From Clostridium sp. CAG:354_28_25 (GTDB lineage: Bacteria > Bacillota > Clostridia > TANB77 > CAG-508), in contig MNRL01000001.1 in assembly GCA_001915925.1 (NCBI GenBank), positions 1 to 54,058 on the forward strand: 54,058 nt of DNA, given 5' to 3'. Position 1 is the stretch's first letter; each line of letters begins with the position of its first letter. Both the position numbers and the translations under genes were made by a program. Shown piece by piece: positions 1 through 8,201 of the stretch. The notes beneath the pieces were generated by a model. It worked only from the letters and a program-made list of their open reading frames with translations, ran no database searches and had not been told where the DNA came from.

Positions 1-115
1 GATAAAAATATAAAATTAAATAGGAATCTCGAAAATTAATCTACAAAATAGCTTCAAGATTTTACAAAAGAGAAATCCTACTAAAAATTTATGCTATCTA
101 ATATATAATAAAATG

Positions 116-145
116 TTGACAAATACTTATTTCCTATAGTATAAT
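116..145 (+). promoter_or_regulatory. Promoter of the rpmH operon
   Basis: TTGACA at 116-121 and TATAAT at 140-145 with an 18-base spacer: a near-consensus vegetative sigma-A promoter about 70 bases before rpmH. The 115 bases before it belong to the end of the upstream intergenic region and show no DnaA box that I can see. Confidence 0.8.
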
Positions 146-216
146 TGATATGCTTTTTAATTTTAGAGATAAATATTTATATATTTTTACAACAATATAA
201 TAGGAGGTGCATAAAA

Positions 217-351
217 ATGAAAATGACTTATCAACCAAAAACAAGACAAAGAAGTAAAGAACATGGTTTCATGAAAAGAATGAAAACTAGAGCAGGAAGA
301 AATGTTTTAAAAGCAAGAAGAAGTAAAGGAAGAAAAAAATTATCAGCTTAA
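217..351 (+). CDS. rpmH: 50S ribosomal protein L34
   Basis: A 44-residue, very basic protein beginning MKMTYQPKTRQRSKEHGF and ending in the lysine/arginine-rich tail typical of bL34, a small protein buried in 23S rRNA of the large subunit. The start at 217 is chosen because AGGAGG lies at 202-207; an in-frame extension back to 145 would begin inside the promoter -10 box. It heads the conserved rpmH-rnpA-yidD-yidC-jag cluster that marks the neighbourhood of the replication origin in Firmicutes. A short hairpin with a T-run follows it and may reduce read-through into rnpA, which fits the much higher demand for L34 than for RNase P protein. Family and start are clear. Confidence 0.97.
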   Translation: MKMTYQPKTRQRSKEHGFMKRMKTRAGRNVLKARRSKGRKKLSA

Positions 352-357
352 GTATAT

Positions 358-379
358 GGCCACATTAAGTGGTCTTTTT
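358..379 (+). terminator. Intrinsic terminator/attenuator between rpmH and rnpA
   Basis: GGCCAC (358-363) pairs with GTGGTC (369-374) across a five-base loop and is followed by five T. The stem is short, so partial read-through to rnpA is likely. Confidence 0.6.
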
Positions 380-410
380 GCAATCTATAAAAAATAAAGA
401 GTGGTAAGAA

Positions 411-764
411 ATGTTAAATACAGATACATTAAAAAAGAATTACGAATTTAAAAATGTTTTAACAAAAGGAAAATACTATAATGGAAATTATATTGATATT
501 TATATAAAAAAAAATAATAAGAATTTCAATTATATAGGTATTGCTGTAAGTGTAAAAGCAGGAAAAGCTGTAAAAAGAAATAAAATAAAAAGATTAATTA
601 GAGAAAATTATAGATTACTAGAGGATAAAATTTCTGTTGGGTATGATATAATTTTTTTATGGAAAAAAAATAAAAATATTTCTGAAGCTAATTTTTTTAA
701 TATTAAATATGATATAATTAAAACATTAAATAAAAGTAATTTATTAAAAAAAGATGAGGGTTAA
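411..764 (+). CDS. rnpA: Ribonuclease P protein component
   Basis: A 117-residue basic protein of the RnpA family, the protein cofactor that helps the RNase P RNA bind and cut the 5' leader of precursor tRNAs. The diagnostic basic segment is visible as VKRNKIKRLIRENYR (about residues 53-67, the RNR-type motif), preceded by a hydrophobic beta strand IGIAVSVKAGKA. Length matches the family (110-125 residues). The last base of its TAA stop is shared with the ATG of yidD, so the two are translationally coupled. Position between rpmH and yidD is the conserved one. The RNase P RNA gene itself is not in this window. Confidence 0.95.
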   Translation: MLNTDTLKKNYEFKNVLTKGKYYNGNYIDIYIKKNNKNFNYIGIAVSVKAGKAVKRNKIKRLIRENYRLLEDKISVGYDIIFLWKKNKNISEANFFNIKYDIIKTLNKSNLLKKDEG

Positions 765-982
765 TGAAAAAAATATTAATTTTTTTTATAAATATATATC
801 AAAAACATATATCTTCTCTTATATCAAAAGAGGGAATACATTGTAAATTTTATCCTACATGTTCTGAATATACTAAACAAGCTATTATTAAATACGGTTC
901 AGTAAAAGGAAGTTTCTTAGGGATAAAGAGAATTTTAAAATGTAATCCTTTTTCAAAGGGTGGATATGATCCATTAAAATAA
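764..982 (+). CDS. yidD: Membrane protein insertion efficiency factor YidD
   Basis: A 72-residue member of the YidD family, a small peripheral inner-membrane protein that assists insertion of proteins by YidC. The family signature is complete: an N-terminal amphipathic/hydrophobic segment (KKILIFFINIYQKHIS), then CKFYPTCSEYTKQAI (about residues 27-41), a conserved KGSFLGIKRILKCNPF segment and a terminal GGYDPL. The start overlaps the rnpA stop by one base. It lies directly before yidC, its functional partner, with a 13-base gap carrying the yidC ribosome binding site. Confidence 0.96.
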   Translation: MKKILIFFINIYQKHISSLISKEGIHCKFYPTCSEYTKQAIIKYGSVKGSFLGIKRILKCNPFSKGGYDPLK

Positions 983-995
983 AGGAGATAAAAAT

Positions 996-1868
996 ATGGC
1001 ATTTTTAGCAAGTATATTTGGTACGATATTATATTTTATTTATAATATTGTAAATAATTATGGTTTTGCAATAATTTTATTTTCTGTATTATTGAAAATA
1101 GTGTTATTGCCATTATCTATAAAGCAACAGAGGACAATGCAAAAAACTTCAAAAATTCAAGAACAAATGAAATCATTACAGTTTAAATATAAAAACGATC
1201 CAGAAAAATTAAATCAAGAGACAATGAAACTATATAAATCTGAAAATATGAGTCCTTTTAGTGGATGCTTAAGTGCAATACTTCAATTAGTCATATTGCT
1301 AGCAGTATTTTATATGGTAAAAAGTCCATTAACGTTTGTAAAAAATGTTTCTGAAGAAGATATAAATAATTATAAGAATGAACTTCAATCTGCAAATATA
1401 GAAATAAATCAAGCATATCCTGAGATTTCGATAATTCAGCATAAAGGAAATGAAGATGAAAAAGTATATTTAAATATGGAATTTTTAGGTTTGGATTTAA
1501 ATAAAGTTCCAATGCAAAATTTATCTGATCCTAAAGTTTATATTATTCCTATTTTATATATTTTATCTACATTTATTAGTACAAAAATATCAACAAATAT
1601 GAATAAAAAGGATAAAGATAAGAAACTTCTAAATGATCATATAGAAGAATATGAAGGAGAAAGTAAAGAAGTTAAAAAAGAAGTTGAAGAAGTAGATATG
1701 GTAGAACAAACTAATAAAAGTATGTCTTTGTTAATGCCTATAATGTCAATATCAATTTCTTTAGTAGCACCATTAGGACTAGCTTTATATTGGTTAACTA
1801 GCAATGTACTAATGATATTAGAGAGATTTTTTATAAGTAAATATCTTAAATCTAAGGAGGAAAAATAA
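996..1868 (+). CDS. yidC: Membrane protein insertase YidC/Oxa1 family
   Basis: A 290-residue YidC/OxaA protein that inserts proteins into the cytoplasmic membrane with or without SecYEG. Visible parts: an N-terminal transmembrane segment (about 8-28), the hydrophilic hairpin LPLSIKQQRTMQKTSKIQEQ with the Oxa1-type basic residues (about 38-58), further membrane segments around 90-110 and 180-200, and the C-terminal pair LLMPIMSISISLVAPLGLAL and LTSNVLMILERFF. A charged, poorly conserved insertion (about 204-237, KDKDKK...EVEEV) precedes the last segments. There is no lipoprotein signal peptide, unlike SpoIIIJ of Bacillus. Ribosome binding site AAAGGAG at 982-988. The jag start follows its stop immediately. 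Confidence 0.94.
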   Translation: MAFLASIFGTILYFIYNIVNNYGFAIILFSVLLKIVLLPLSIKQQRTMQKTSKIQEQMKSLQFKYKNDPEKLNQETMKLYKSENMSPFSGCLSAILQLVILLAVFYMVKSPLTFVKNVSEEDINNYKNELQSANIEINQAYPEISIIQHKGNEDEKVYLNMEFLGLDLNKVPMQNLSDPKVYIIPILYILSTFISTKISTNMNKKDKDKKLLNDHIEEYEGESKEVKKEVEEVDMVEQTNKSMSLLMPIMSISISLVAPLGLALYWLTSNVLMILERFFISKYLKSKEEK

Positions 1869-1869
1869 A

Positions 1870-2541
1870 ATGCCAAATAGTATATTTGCAGAAGGAAGAA
1901 CTACAAACGAAGCTATAGAAAATGGATTAAAACAACTTAATGCAAAAAGAGAAGATGTAATTATTAATGTAATAGGTAATGAAGAGAAAAGAAGTTTTTT
2001 TAGTATTTTAGAACCAACAAAAATAAAAGTAGAATTAACATTAAAAGAACCTGTAAAAATTAAAAAGGCTAATATTACAGACGAAGAATTAAATGAAGTA
2101 TTAGAAACAATGAAAAAGTTTTCAAATGACTTTTTTAATCAATTAAAAATAAATAATTTAAGTATAAATGTTGAAGAAAAAGAAAAAAGAATATATATTT
2201 CTGTAACTGGAGACGATATTAATTATTTAATAGGATATAGGGGAGAAACACTTAATTATTTACAATTAATTTTTTCAAATGTTGCTAATAAGAGTCTTAA
2301 ACATAAATGTAGTGTAATATTAGATATTGAAAATTATAGAGAAAAGAGAAAAGTTGTATTAGAAGAATTAGCAGAAAAAATATCAAAAACAGTAGTAAAA
2401 AATAGAAAGAAAATAGAGTTAGAACCAATGTCTGCTTATGAAAGAAAAATAATACACACAAAATTACAAAATAATTCAAAGGTAAAAACTTATAGTGTTG
2501 GGGAAGAGCCAAACAGAAGAATAATAGTAGATTTAAAATAA
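1870..2541 (+). CDS. khpB: RNA-binding protein KhpB (Jag/EloR)
   Basis: A 223-residue Jag protein. Domain order: Jag-N (about 1-52, ending RSFFSILEPTKIKVEL), a KH domain with the loop YLIGYRGETLNYLQ (about 118-131), and a C-terminal R3H domain (about 158-222) with the invariant MSAYERKIIHTKLQ. The family forms a complex with KhpA and binds RNA, with roles in cell elongation and division in related bacteria. Its ATG lies one base after the yidC stop, and AAGGAGGAA inside the end of yidC is its ribosome binding site, so the two genes are tightly coupled. It is the last gene of the rpmH unit before an inverted repeat and an A/T microsatellite. Confidence 0.93.
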   Translation: MPNSIFAEGRTTNEAIENGLKQLNAKREDVIINVIGNEEKRSFFSILEPTKIKVELTLKEPVKIKKANITDEELNEVLETMKKFSNDFFNQLKINNLSINVEEKEKRIYISVTGDDINYLIGYRGETLNYLQLIFSNVANKSLKHKCSVILDIENYREKRKVVLEELAEKISKTVVKNRKKIELEPMSAYERKIIHTKLQNNSKVKTYSVGEEPNRRIIVDLK

Positions 2542-2560
2542 TTTAATAAAGATAAAACAG

Positions 2561-2642
2561 AAGTCAAAGTTCTGGGTAATAAATAAGAAAAAATAATTGG
2601 AATTTTAATTCCAAAATCTTAAATATTTCCAAGCTTTGACTT
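2561..2642 (+). other. Nested inverted repeats downstream of khpB
   Basis: AAGTCAAAG (2561-2569) is the exact reverse complement of CTTTGACTT (2634-2642); between them TTGGAATT (2597-2604) pairs with AATTCCAA (2607-2614). Transcribed RNA could form a long stem with an inner hairpin, followed by TTTTAAATTT. A 3' end structure or weak terminator for the rpmH-khpB transcript is the simplest reading, but the function is not shown by the sequence. Confidence 0.5.
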
Positions 2643-2960
2643 TTAAATTTAAATAAATTAAATAAATAAATTAAATAAATAAATTAAATAAATAAATTAA
2701 ATAATTAAAAAATTAATTAAATTAAATAATTAAATAAATAAATTAAATAATTAAAAAATTAATTAAATTAAATAATTAAACAAATAAATTAAATAAAATA
2801 AATTAAATAAAATAAATTAAATAAAATAAATTAAATAAAATAAATAAATAAATTAAATAAAATAAATTAAATAAAATAAATAAATAAAATAAATAAAATA
2901 AATAATTAAATTAAATAATTAAATAATTAAAATAAATAAATAATTAATTTAATAAATAAA
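2643..2960. repeat. A/T-only low-complexity microsatellite
   Basis: About 320 bases built from TAAA and TTAAA-type steps with a single C and no G. It contains at least one imperfect direct duplication of about 50 bases (starting near 2695 and 2750) and runs of AAATAAATT and TAAATAAAA units. No gene can be read through it. It separates khpB from mnmE close to the presumed replication origin, so DNA-unwinding or slippage-driven expansion are both possible. Confidence 0.85.
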
Positions 2961-2978
2961 AAGAAAAGAGGGATAAAA

Positions 2979-4349
2979 ATGAGTACAATAGCTGCAATAT
3001 CGACAGCCCCAGGGATTGGTGGAATTGGAATAATTAGATTAAGTGGGGAAGATACTTTTAAAATAATAGAAAAAATATTTATTCCAAAAAATAAAAATAA
3101 AGAAATAAAAGGATATACATTTAAATATGGACATATTATTAATCCAAAAACAAATGAGATATTAGACGAAGTATTAGTTTCTTATTTTATAAAACCAAAT
3201 AGTTATACAACAGAAAATATGTGTGAAATTAATTCTCATGGTGGAAATATTGTTATGGAAAATATTTTAGAAGTATGTTTAGAAAATGGTGCAGAATTAG
3301 CAGAGCCAGGAGAATTCACAAAAAGAGCTTTTTTAAATGGTAGAATTGATTTATCTCAAGCTGAATCTATAATAGATATTATAAATAGTAAAACTCAAAA
3401 AGAATCAAAAGCTTCTTTAAAGCAATTAGAAGGCTTTTTATCTCAAAAAATAACTAATATACGTAAGAAAATAATGGATATAATGGTAGATGTTGAGGCA
3501 GATATAGATTATCCAGAATATGATATAGAAGAAGTTACAGAAAAGAAAGCAGAAGATATGCTAAAAGATGTAAAGAATGATTTGTTAGAACTAAAAAATA
3601 CTTTTGATAATGGAAAGATTATAAAAGATGGTATAAAAATAGCTATAGTTGGAAAACCAAATGCAGGTAAATCATCACTATTAAATGCTTTATTAAGAGA
3701 AGATAGAGCCATTGTAAGCAAATATAAAGGTACAACAAGAGATAGTATAGAAGAATTGATGAATATAGACGGAATCCCAATAAAAATAATAGATACAGCA
3801 GGAATAAGAGAAGCTGATGATGAAGTAGAGAAAATTGGAATACAAAGGGCTAAGGAGATAGCTAATGACGCAGATTTGCTAATTGCTATTTTTGATATAA
3901 GTGATAAAATAGATAATGAAGATTTAGACATTATAGACCTTATAAAAGACAAAAAAGCTATAATTGTATTAAATAAGATTGACTTAGTACAAGATAACGT
4001 AAAGATAGATGAGAGAATCACTAGATTAGGTAAAGATATAATAAAAATTTCAGCTTTAAATAAAGAAGGTATTGATCAGATAAATAAAACTATTTCTAAA
4101 ATCTTTAAAATAAATGAGATAAATATAGATAATGAAGTTATAGTAACTAATACGAGACATAAGAACCTAATAAATAAGGCTATAAAATCAACTGAGAATG
4201 CTCAAATAAGCTTAAAAAACAAAATGCCAATGGATATTGTGGCTATCGATATAAAAGACATTTTGGAGAGTTTAGGAGAGATAACCGGAGAGGACGTTTC
4301 AGAGAATATAATTAATGAAATTTTTTCCAAATTTTGCCTGGGAAAATAA
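2979..4349 (+). CDS. mnmE: tRNA uridine-5-carboxymethylaminomethyl synthesis GTPase MnmE
   Basis: A 456-residue MnmE (TrmE), full length for the family. It works with MnmG to place the carboxymethylaminomethyl group on U34 of tRNAs that read two-fold degenerate codons. Visible: N-terminal folate-binding-like domain (1-120, IAAISTAPGIGGIGIIRLSG), helical domain, then a G domain with the P-loop GKPNAGKSS (about 225-233), TTRDS switch I, DTAG switch II, and NKID; the C-terminal FCLGK carries the family's essential cysteine. Ribosome binding site GAGGG at 2968-2972. mnmG follows after a 246-base gap, so the pair may have separate transcripts despite working as one enzyme complex. Confidence 0.97.
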   Translation: MSTIAAISTAPGIGGIGIIRLSGEDTFKIIEKIFIPKNKNKEIKGYTFKYGHIINPKTNEILDEVLVSYFIKPNSYTTENMCEINSHGGNIVMENILEVCLENGAELAEPGEFTKRAFLNGRIDLSQAESIIDIINSKTQKESKASLKQLEGFLSQKITNIRKKIMDIMVDVEADIDYPEYDIEEVTEKKAEDMLKDVKNDLLELKNTFDNGKIIKDGIKIAIVGKPNAGKSSLLNALLREDRAIVSKYKGTTRDSIEELMNIDGIPIKIIDTAGIREADDEVEKIGIQRAKEIANDADLLIAIFDISDKIDNEDLDIIDLIKDKKAIIVLNKIDLVQDNVKIDERITRLGKDIIKISALNKEGIDQINKTISKIFKINEINIDNEVIVTNTRHKNLINKAIKSTENAQISLKNKMPMDIVAIDIKDILESLGEITGEDVSENIINEIFSKFCLGK

Positions 4350-4441
4350 AAAATGTAAACTAGCAAATTCGATGTAAGAACAAAAAACGAACATAAACCT
4401 ATAAGTTAAGATGACTGTAAGCAAACAGAGATTTTTTTGAA

Positions 4442-4458
4442 ATTGACTTAAAGTCAAT
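4442..4458. promoter_or_regulatory. Palindrome between mnmE and mnmG, possible operator
   Basis: ATTGACTT-A-AAGTCAAT is a perfect 8-base inverted repeat with a one-base centre, in the 246-base gap 4350-4595. I see no convincing promoter or terminator attached to it and no other feature in this gap except the AATTGGAGG ribosome binding site of mnmG. A regulator site is possible; chance is not excluded. Confidence 0.3.
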
Positions 4459-4595
4459 AAAATAACTTTGTGAAAATTATGTGAAAGCGAATTTTAACTT
4501 AAAAATTCAATAAAAAATCAAACAAAATATATATAAAAAAATAAAATAAAACAATTTTGATTGTTCCATAAAAAACGAAAAATTGGAGGTAAAAA

Positions 4596-6482
4596 ATGAA
4601 ATACGATGCAGGAAATTATGATGTTGCTGTAATTGGAGCTGGACATGCTGGGTGTGAAGCAGCGTTAGCAGCAGCAAGAATGGGAATGAAAACAGTAATA
4701 TTTTCAATTAGCCTAGAGGCTGTTGCAAATATGCCTTGTAACCCTCATATAGGAGGAAGCTCTAAAGGACATTTGGTAAGAGAGATAGATGCTCTTGGTG
4801 GGGAGATGGCAAAAAATATAGACAAAACTTTAATTCAAATAAAAATGTTAAATACATCAAAGGGACCAGCAGTTCATTCATTAAGAGCACAAGCTGATAG
4901 GAAAAGATATCAAATGGAAATGAAACATACTATAGAGAAACAAGAAAATCTTAATATAAAACAAGCAGAAATAACAAAAATAAATATTAAAGATAATGCA
5001 GTAGAAAGCATTGAAACAAGTGTAGGTGCGGTATATAATGTAAAAACTGTAATTTTAGCTACAGGAACTTATCTTAAAGGAAAAATATTTATGGGTGAGT
5101 ATTCACAAGAAAGTGGACCTGATGGTGTATTTGCAGCAAATGAATTATCAGATTGTTTAAAAGAGCTAGGAATTAAAATAGTAAGATTTAAAACAGGTAC
5201 TCCAGCGAGAATAAATAAAAAGACAATAGATTTTTCAAAGATGGAAATACAAGAAGGAGATACAAATATAATTCCTTTTTCATTCATGGATAAAGCGCCA
5301 ACAATAGAGCAAGTACCTTGTTATTTAACATATACTAATGCAAAGACACATGAAATAATAAGAAAGAACTTAAATAGATCTCCATTGTTCTCCGGAGAAA
5401 TTTCAGGAACAGGACCAAGATATTGCCCATCAATAGAAGATAAGGTAGTTAGATTTGCAGATAAAGAAAGACACCAAATCTTTGTTGAACCAGTAGGGTT
5501 AGATACTGATGAAATGTATATACAAGGAATGAGTTCATCTTTGCCAGAAGATGTACAAATCGCAATGTATAGAACCATTCCTGGATTGGAACATGCAGAA
5601 TTTACAAGGTCAGCATATGCAATAGAATATGATTGCATAGATCCATTAGAATTACAATTAAGTTTGGAACATAAGAAATATAAAGGATTATTCTTTGCTG
5701 GCCAGATAAATGGAACTTCAGGATATGAAGAAGCTGCTTGCCAAGGTCTTATAGCAGGAATAAATGCTTCACGAGAAATACAAGAAAAAGAACCTGTTAT
5801 TTTACATAGATATGATGGATATATCGGAGTATTGATTGATGATATAGTTACAAAAGGAACAAATGAACCATATAGAATGATGACTTCTAGAGCAGAATAC
5901 AGATTATTACTAAGACAAGATAATGCAGATTTGAGATTAACTGATATTGGTTATGAAGTGGGTCTTATATCAGAAGAAAGATATAAGAAATTTAAAGAGA
6001 AAAAGGAAAATATAGAGAAAGAAAAAGAAAGAATATATAATAAAACCATAAAACCTACAGAAAAAGTAAATAAATTCCTTGAAGAAAACAATTCTTCAAA
6101 AATTAGTAATGGTATAAAACTAGCTGAATTACTACGAAGAACAGAATTAACATATGAAGATTTAAAAGAAATTGATGAAGATAGACCAGGATTAAGTGAG
6201 CAAGTAAAAGAAGAAGTAGAAATACAAATAAAATATGAAGGATATATAAAATTACAAAATGCGCAGGTAGAAAAAGCAAAAAAATTGGAAAATAAATTAT
6301 TACCAGATGATATAAACTATGAGGCTATAGGTGGAATTAGATTAGAAGCAAGACAGAAACTATCAAAATTAAGACCAAGATCTGTAGGTCAAGCATCTAG
6401 AATATCAGGGGTTTCACCTGCTGATATATCAGTAATATTAATATACTTGGAACAATTTAAAAGAAATAATAAAGGAGAATAA
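4596..6482 (+). CDS. mnmG: tRNA uridine-5-carboxymethylaminomethyl synthesis FAD enzyme MnmG
   Basis: A 628-residue MnmG (GidA), the FAD-dependent partner of MnmE in U34 modification. The N-terminal dinucleotide-binding motif is DVAVIGAGHAGCEAALAAAR (about residues 9-28), followed by the family block NMPCNPHIGGSSKGHLVREI and by TGTYLKG, GEISGTGPRYCPSIEDK and the second FAD block FFAGQINGTSGYEEAACQG. The C-terminal helical domain that binds MnmE ends with RPRSVGQASRISGVSPADI. Length is normal. Ribosome binding site TTGGAGG at 4584-4590. The rsmG start lies one base after its stop, so mnmG-rsmG form one unit as in most Firmicutes. Confidence 0.97.
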   Translation: MKYDAGNYDVAVIGAGHAGCEAALAAARMGMKTVIFSISLEAVANMPCNPHIGGSSKGHLVREIDALGGEMAKNIDKTLIQIKMLNTSKGPAVHSLRAQADRKRYQMEMKHTIEKQENLNIKQAEITKINIKDNAVESIETSVGAVYNVKTVILATGTYLKGKIFMGEYSQESGPDGVFAANELSDCLKELGIKIVRFKTGTPARINKKTIDFSKMEIQEGDTNIIPFSFMDKAPTIEQVPCYLTYTNAKTHEIIRKNLNRSPLFSGEISGTGPRYCPSIEDKVVRFADKERHQIFVEPVGLDTDEMYIQGMSSSLPEDVQIAMYRTIPGLEHAEFTRSAYAIEYDCIDPLELQLSLEHKKYKGLFFAGQINGTSGYEEAACQGLIAGINASREIQEKEPVILHRYDGYIGVLIDDIVTKGTNEPYRMMTSRAEYRLLLRQDNADLRLTDIGYEVGLISEERYKKFKEKKENIEKEKERIYNKTIKPTEKVNKFLEENNSSKISNGIKLAELLRRTELTYEDLKEIDEDRPGLSEQVKEEVEIQIKYEGYIKLQNAQVEKAKKLENKLLPDDINYEAIGGIRLEARQKLSKLRPRSVGQASRISGVSPADISVILIYLEQFKRNNKGE

Positions 6483-6483
6483 T

Positions 6484-7206
6484 ATGCAATTAGATGAATT
6501 TTCATATGAAATGAAAGATAAAATGAAAAGAATAGCTATAGATATAACTAATAAACAAGTGGAAAAATTCTTTTCATATATGAATTTATTAATAGAATGG
6601 AATCAAAAAATTAATCTAACAACAATTATCGAGCCTAAAGAGATAATAATAAAGCATTTTGTTGATTGCGGAACAATATTAAAATATTTAAAAGACGGTG
6701 AAAATGTTATAGACATAGGCACTGGAGCAGGTTTTCCAGGGATACCAGTCAAAATATTAAATGAAAATTTGAATGTAACTTTGGTAGATTCTTTAAATAA
6801 GAGAATTAATTTTTTAAATGAAGTATGTATAGCTTTAGATTTAAAAAATATTGAATTAATACATTCTAGAGCTGAAGATTTGGCAAAAAATAAGTCATAT
6901 AGAGAAAATTTTGATAAATCTGTTTCAAGAGCAGTTGCTAATTTAACCACTTTAGCAGAATATGACTTGCCATTTATTAAAAAAGGTGGTCAAATGATTG
7001 CTATGAAAGGGTTTGAGATAGACGAAGAATTACAAAATGCCGAAAAAGCAATTAACATTTTGGGTGGTAAAATAAAAGAAGTAAATAAATTTACTTTAAT
7101 AGATACAGATAATAAAAGAAGTATAGTACTCATAGATAAGGTAAAACCTACACCAAAGCAGTTTCCAAGAAAAGCGGGAAAACCATTAAAAGAACCAATA
7201 AAATAA
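6484..7206 (+). CDS. rsmG: 16S rRNA (guanine-527-N7)-methyltransferase
   Basis: A 240-residue RsmG (GidB), a SAM-dependent methyltransferase that modifies G527 in the 530 loop of 16S rRNA. The SAM-binding motif is VIDIGTGAGFPGIPVKI (about 75-91), followed by LVDSLNKRINFLNEV and the SRAVANLTTLAEY motif. The C-terminus ends PRKAGKPLKEPI, the usual RKxGxPxKxP tail of the family. Ribosome binding site AAAGGAG overlaps the mnmG stop region. A strong inverted repeat follows the gene and probably ends the transcript before parA. Confidence 0.96.
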   Translation: MQLDEFSYEMKDKMKRIAIDITNKQVEKFFSYMNLLIEWNQKINLTTIIEPKEIIIKHFVDCGTILKYLKDGENVIDIGTGAGFPGIPVKILNENLNVTLVDSLNKRINFLNEVCIALDLKNIELIHSRAEDLAKNKSYRENFDKSVSRAVANLTTLAEYDLPFIKKGGQMIAMKGFEIDEELQNAEKAINILGGKIKEVNKFTLIDTDNKRSIVLIDKVKPTPKQFPRKAGKPLKEPIK

Positions 7207-7242
7207 TGGAAAAAAATAAAAAAATATTGATAATTTTCATTG

Positions 7243-7287
7243 ACATATTAACCATATTTTTATATGATTAATATGTTAATTTTTTTA
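7243..7287 (+). terminator. Terminator after rsmG
   Basis: A 15-base arm (7243-7257, ACATATTAACCATAT) pairs with 7262-7276 with one mismatch and is followed by TAATTTTTTT. The stem is AT-rich but long. It separates the mnm/rsmG unit from parA. The rest of the gap to 7402 holds the parA leader. Confidence 0.6.
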
Positions 7288-7402
7288 TTATATACATACA
7301 AATGCAAAGCTTAAGAAACAGCTCAAATGCTTGATATTTAGCTATTTATAACTAAATTTGTAATAAAAATTAATTTTTAATATTAAGCAAGGGGGAATAA
7401 TT

Positions 7403-8173
7403 TTGGGAAAAATAATATCAGTAGCAAATCAAAAAGGTGGAGTTGGAAAAACAACTACGACAGTAAATTTAAGTGCAGGATTGGCTAATAGAGGTAAAAA
7501 AGTATTAATTATAGATGCTGATCCACAAGGAAATGCAACTAGTGCTGTAGGAGTAGACAAAGAATGTGAGTTATCAACATATGATGTATTAGTAAACGAA
7601 GTGGATATGAATGAAGTTATCCAATCTACAAGTACTAAAAAACTAAATATTTGCCCTTCAAATATTAATTTGGCAGGAGCTGAAGTCCAGCTTGTATCAA
7701 TGGTTTCAAGGGAATTAAGATTAAAAGAGCAACTTGATAAAATAAAGGAAAACTATGATTATATTTTTATAGATTGTCCACCATCATTAGGATTAATTAC
7801 TTTAAATGCTTTTACAGCGTCTGATAGTGTATTAATTCCTGTTCAATGTGAATATTTTGCTTTAGAAGGATTAGGACAATTAATGAATACGATTAATATA
7901 GTAAAAAAACATTTAAATAAAGAGATTTACATAGAAGGAGCGGTTCTTACAATGTATGATTTAAGAACTAATTTGGCAAATCAAGTTGTAAAAGAAGTTA
8001 AGAGATATTTTGAAAATAAAGTGTATAAAACAGTTATACCAAGAAACGTTAAACTTAGTGAAGCTCCAAGCTATGGAATGCCAATTATAACATATGACCC
8101 TAAATCTAAAGGAGCAAAGGCTTACGATAAACTTGCAAAAGAGTTTATAAAAAGAGCATCTGAAGGAAAATAA
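7403..8173 (+). CDS. parA: Chromosome partitioning ATPase ParA/Soj
   Basis: A 256-residue ParA/Soj ATPase of the MinD/ParA superfamily that, with ParB, moves and organises the origin region and in sporulating relatives influences DnaA and sporulation onset. Deviant Walker A is KGGVGKTT (residues 11-18), Walker A' is DADPQGN, Walker B is YIFIDCPPSLG. The start is a TTG at 7403 behind AAGGGGG (7389-7395); no ATG gives the complete N-terminus, so TTG is well supported. parB follows after 28 bases. No consensus parS site (TGTTNCACGTGAAACA) was found by eye in the window. Confidence 0.96.
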   Translation: MGKIISVANQKGGVGKTTTTVNLSAGLANRGKKVLIIDADPQGNATSAVGVDKECELSTYDVLVNEVDMNEVIQSTSTKKLNICPSNINLAGAEVQLVSMVSRELRLKEQLDKIKENYDYIFIDCPPSLGLITLNAFTASDSVLIPVQCEYFALEGLGQLMNTINIVKKHLNKEIYIEGAVLTMYDLRTNLANQVVKEVKRYFENKVYKTVIPRNVKLSEAPSYGMPIITYDPKSKGAKAYDKLAKEFIKRASEGK

Positions 8174-8201
8174 ATAAAATGATGAAAGGATGATGATATA
8201 A

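Noticed and set aside
145..216. N-terminal extension of L34 from an ATG at 145
   Set aside because: It would start at the -10 box, before the transcription start; the AGGAGG-supported ATG at 217 gives the normal 44-residue L34.
3509..4021. Long serine/isoleucine-rich frame antisense to mnmE (170 residues)
   Set aside because: Composition is that of a reverse-complement shadow of an AT-rich gene; no ribosome binding site, and mnmE is fully conserved on the other strand.
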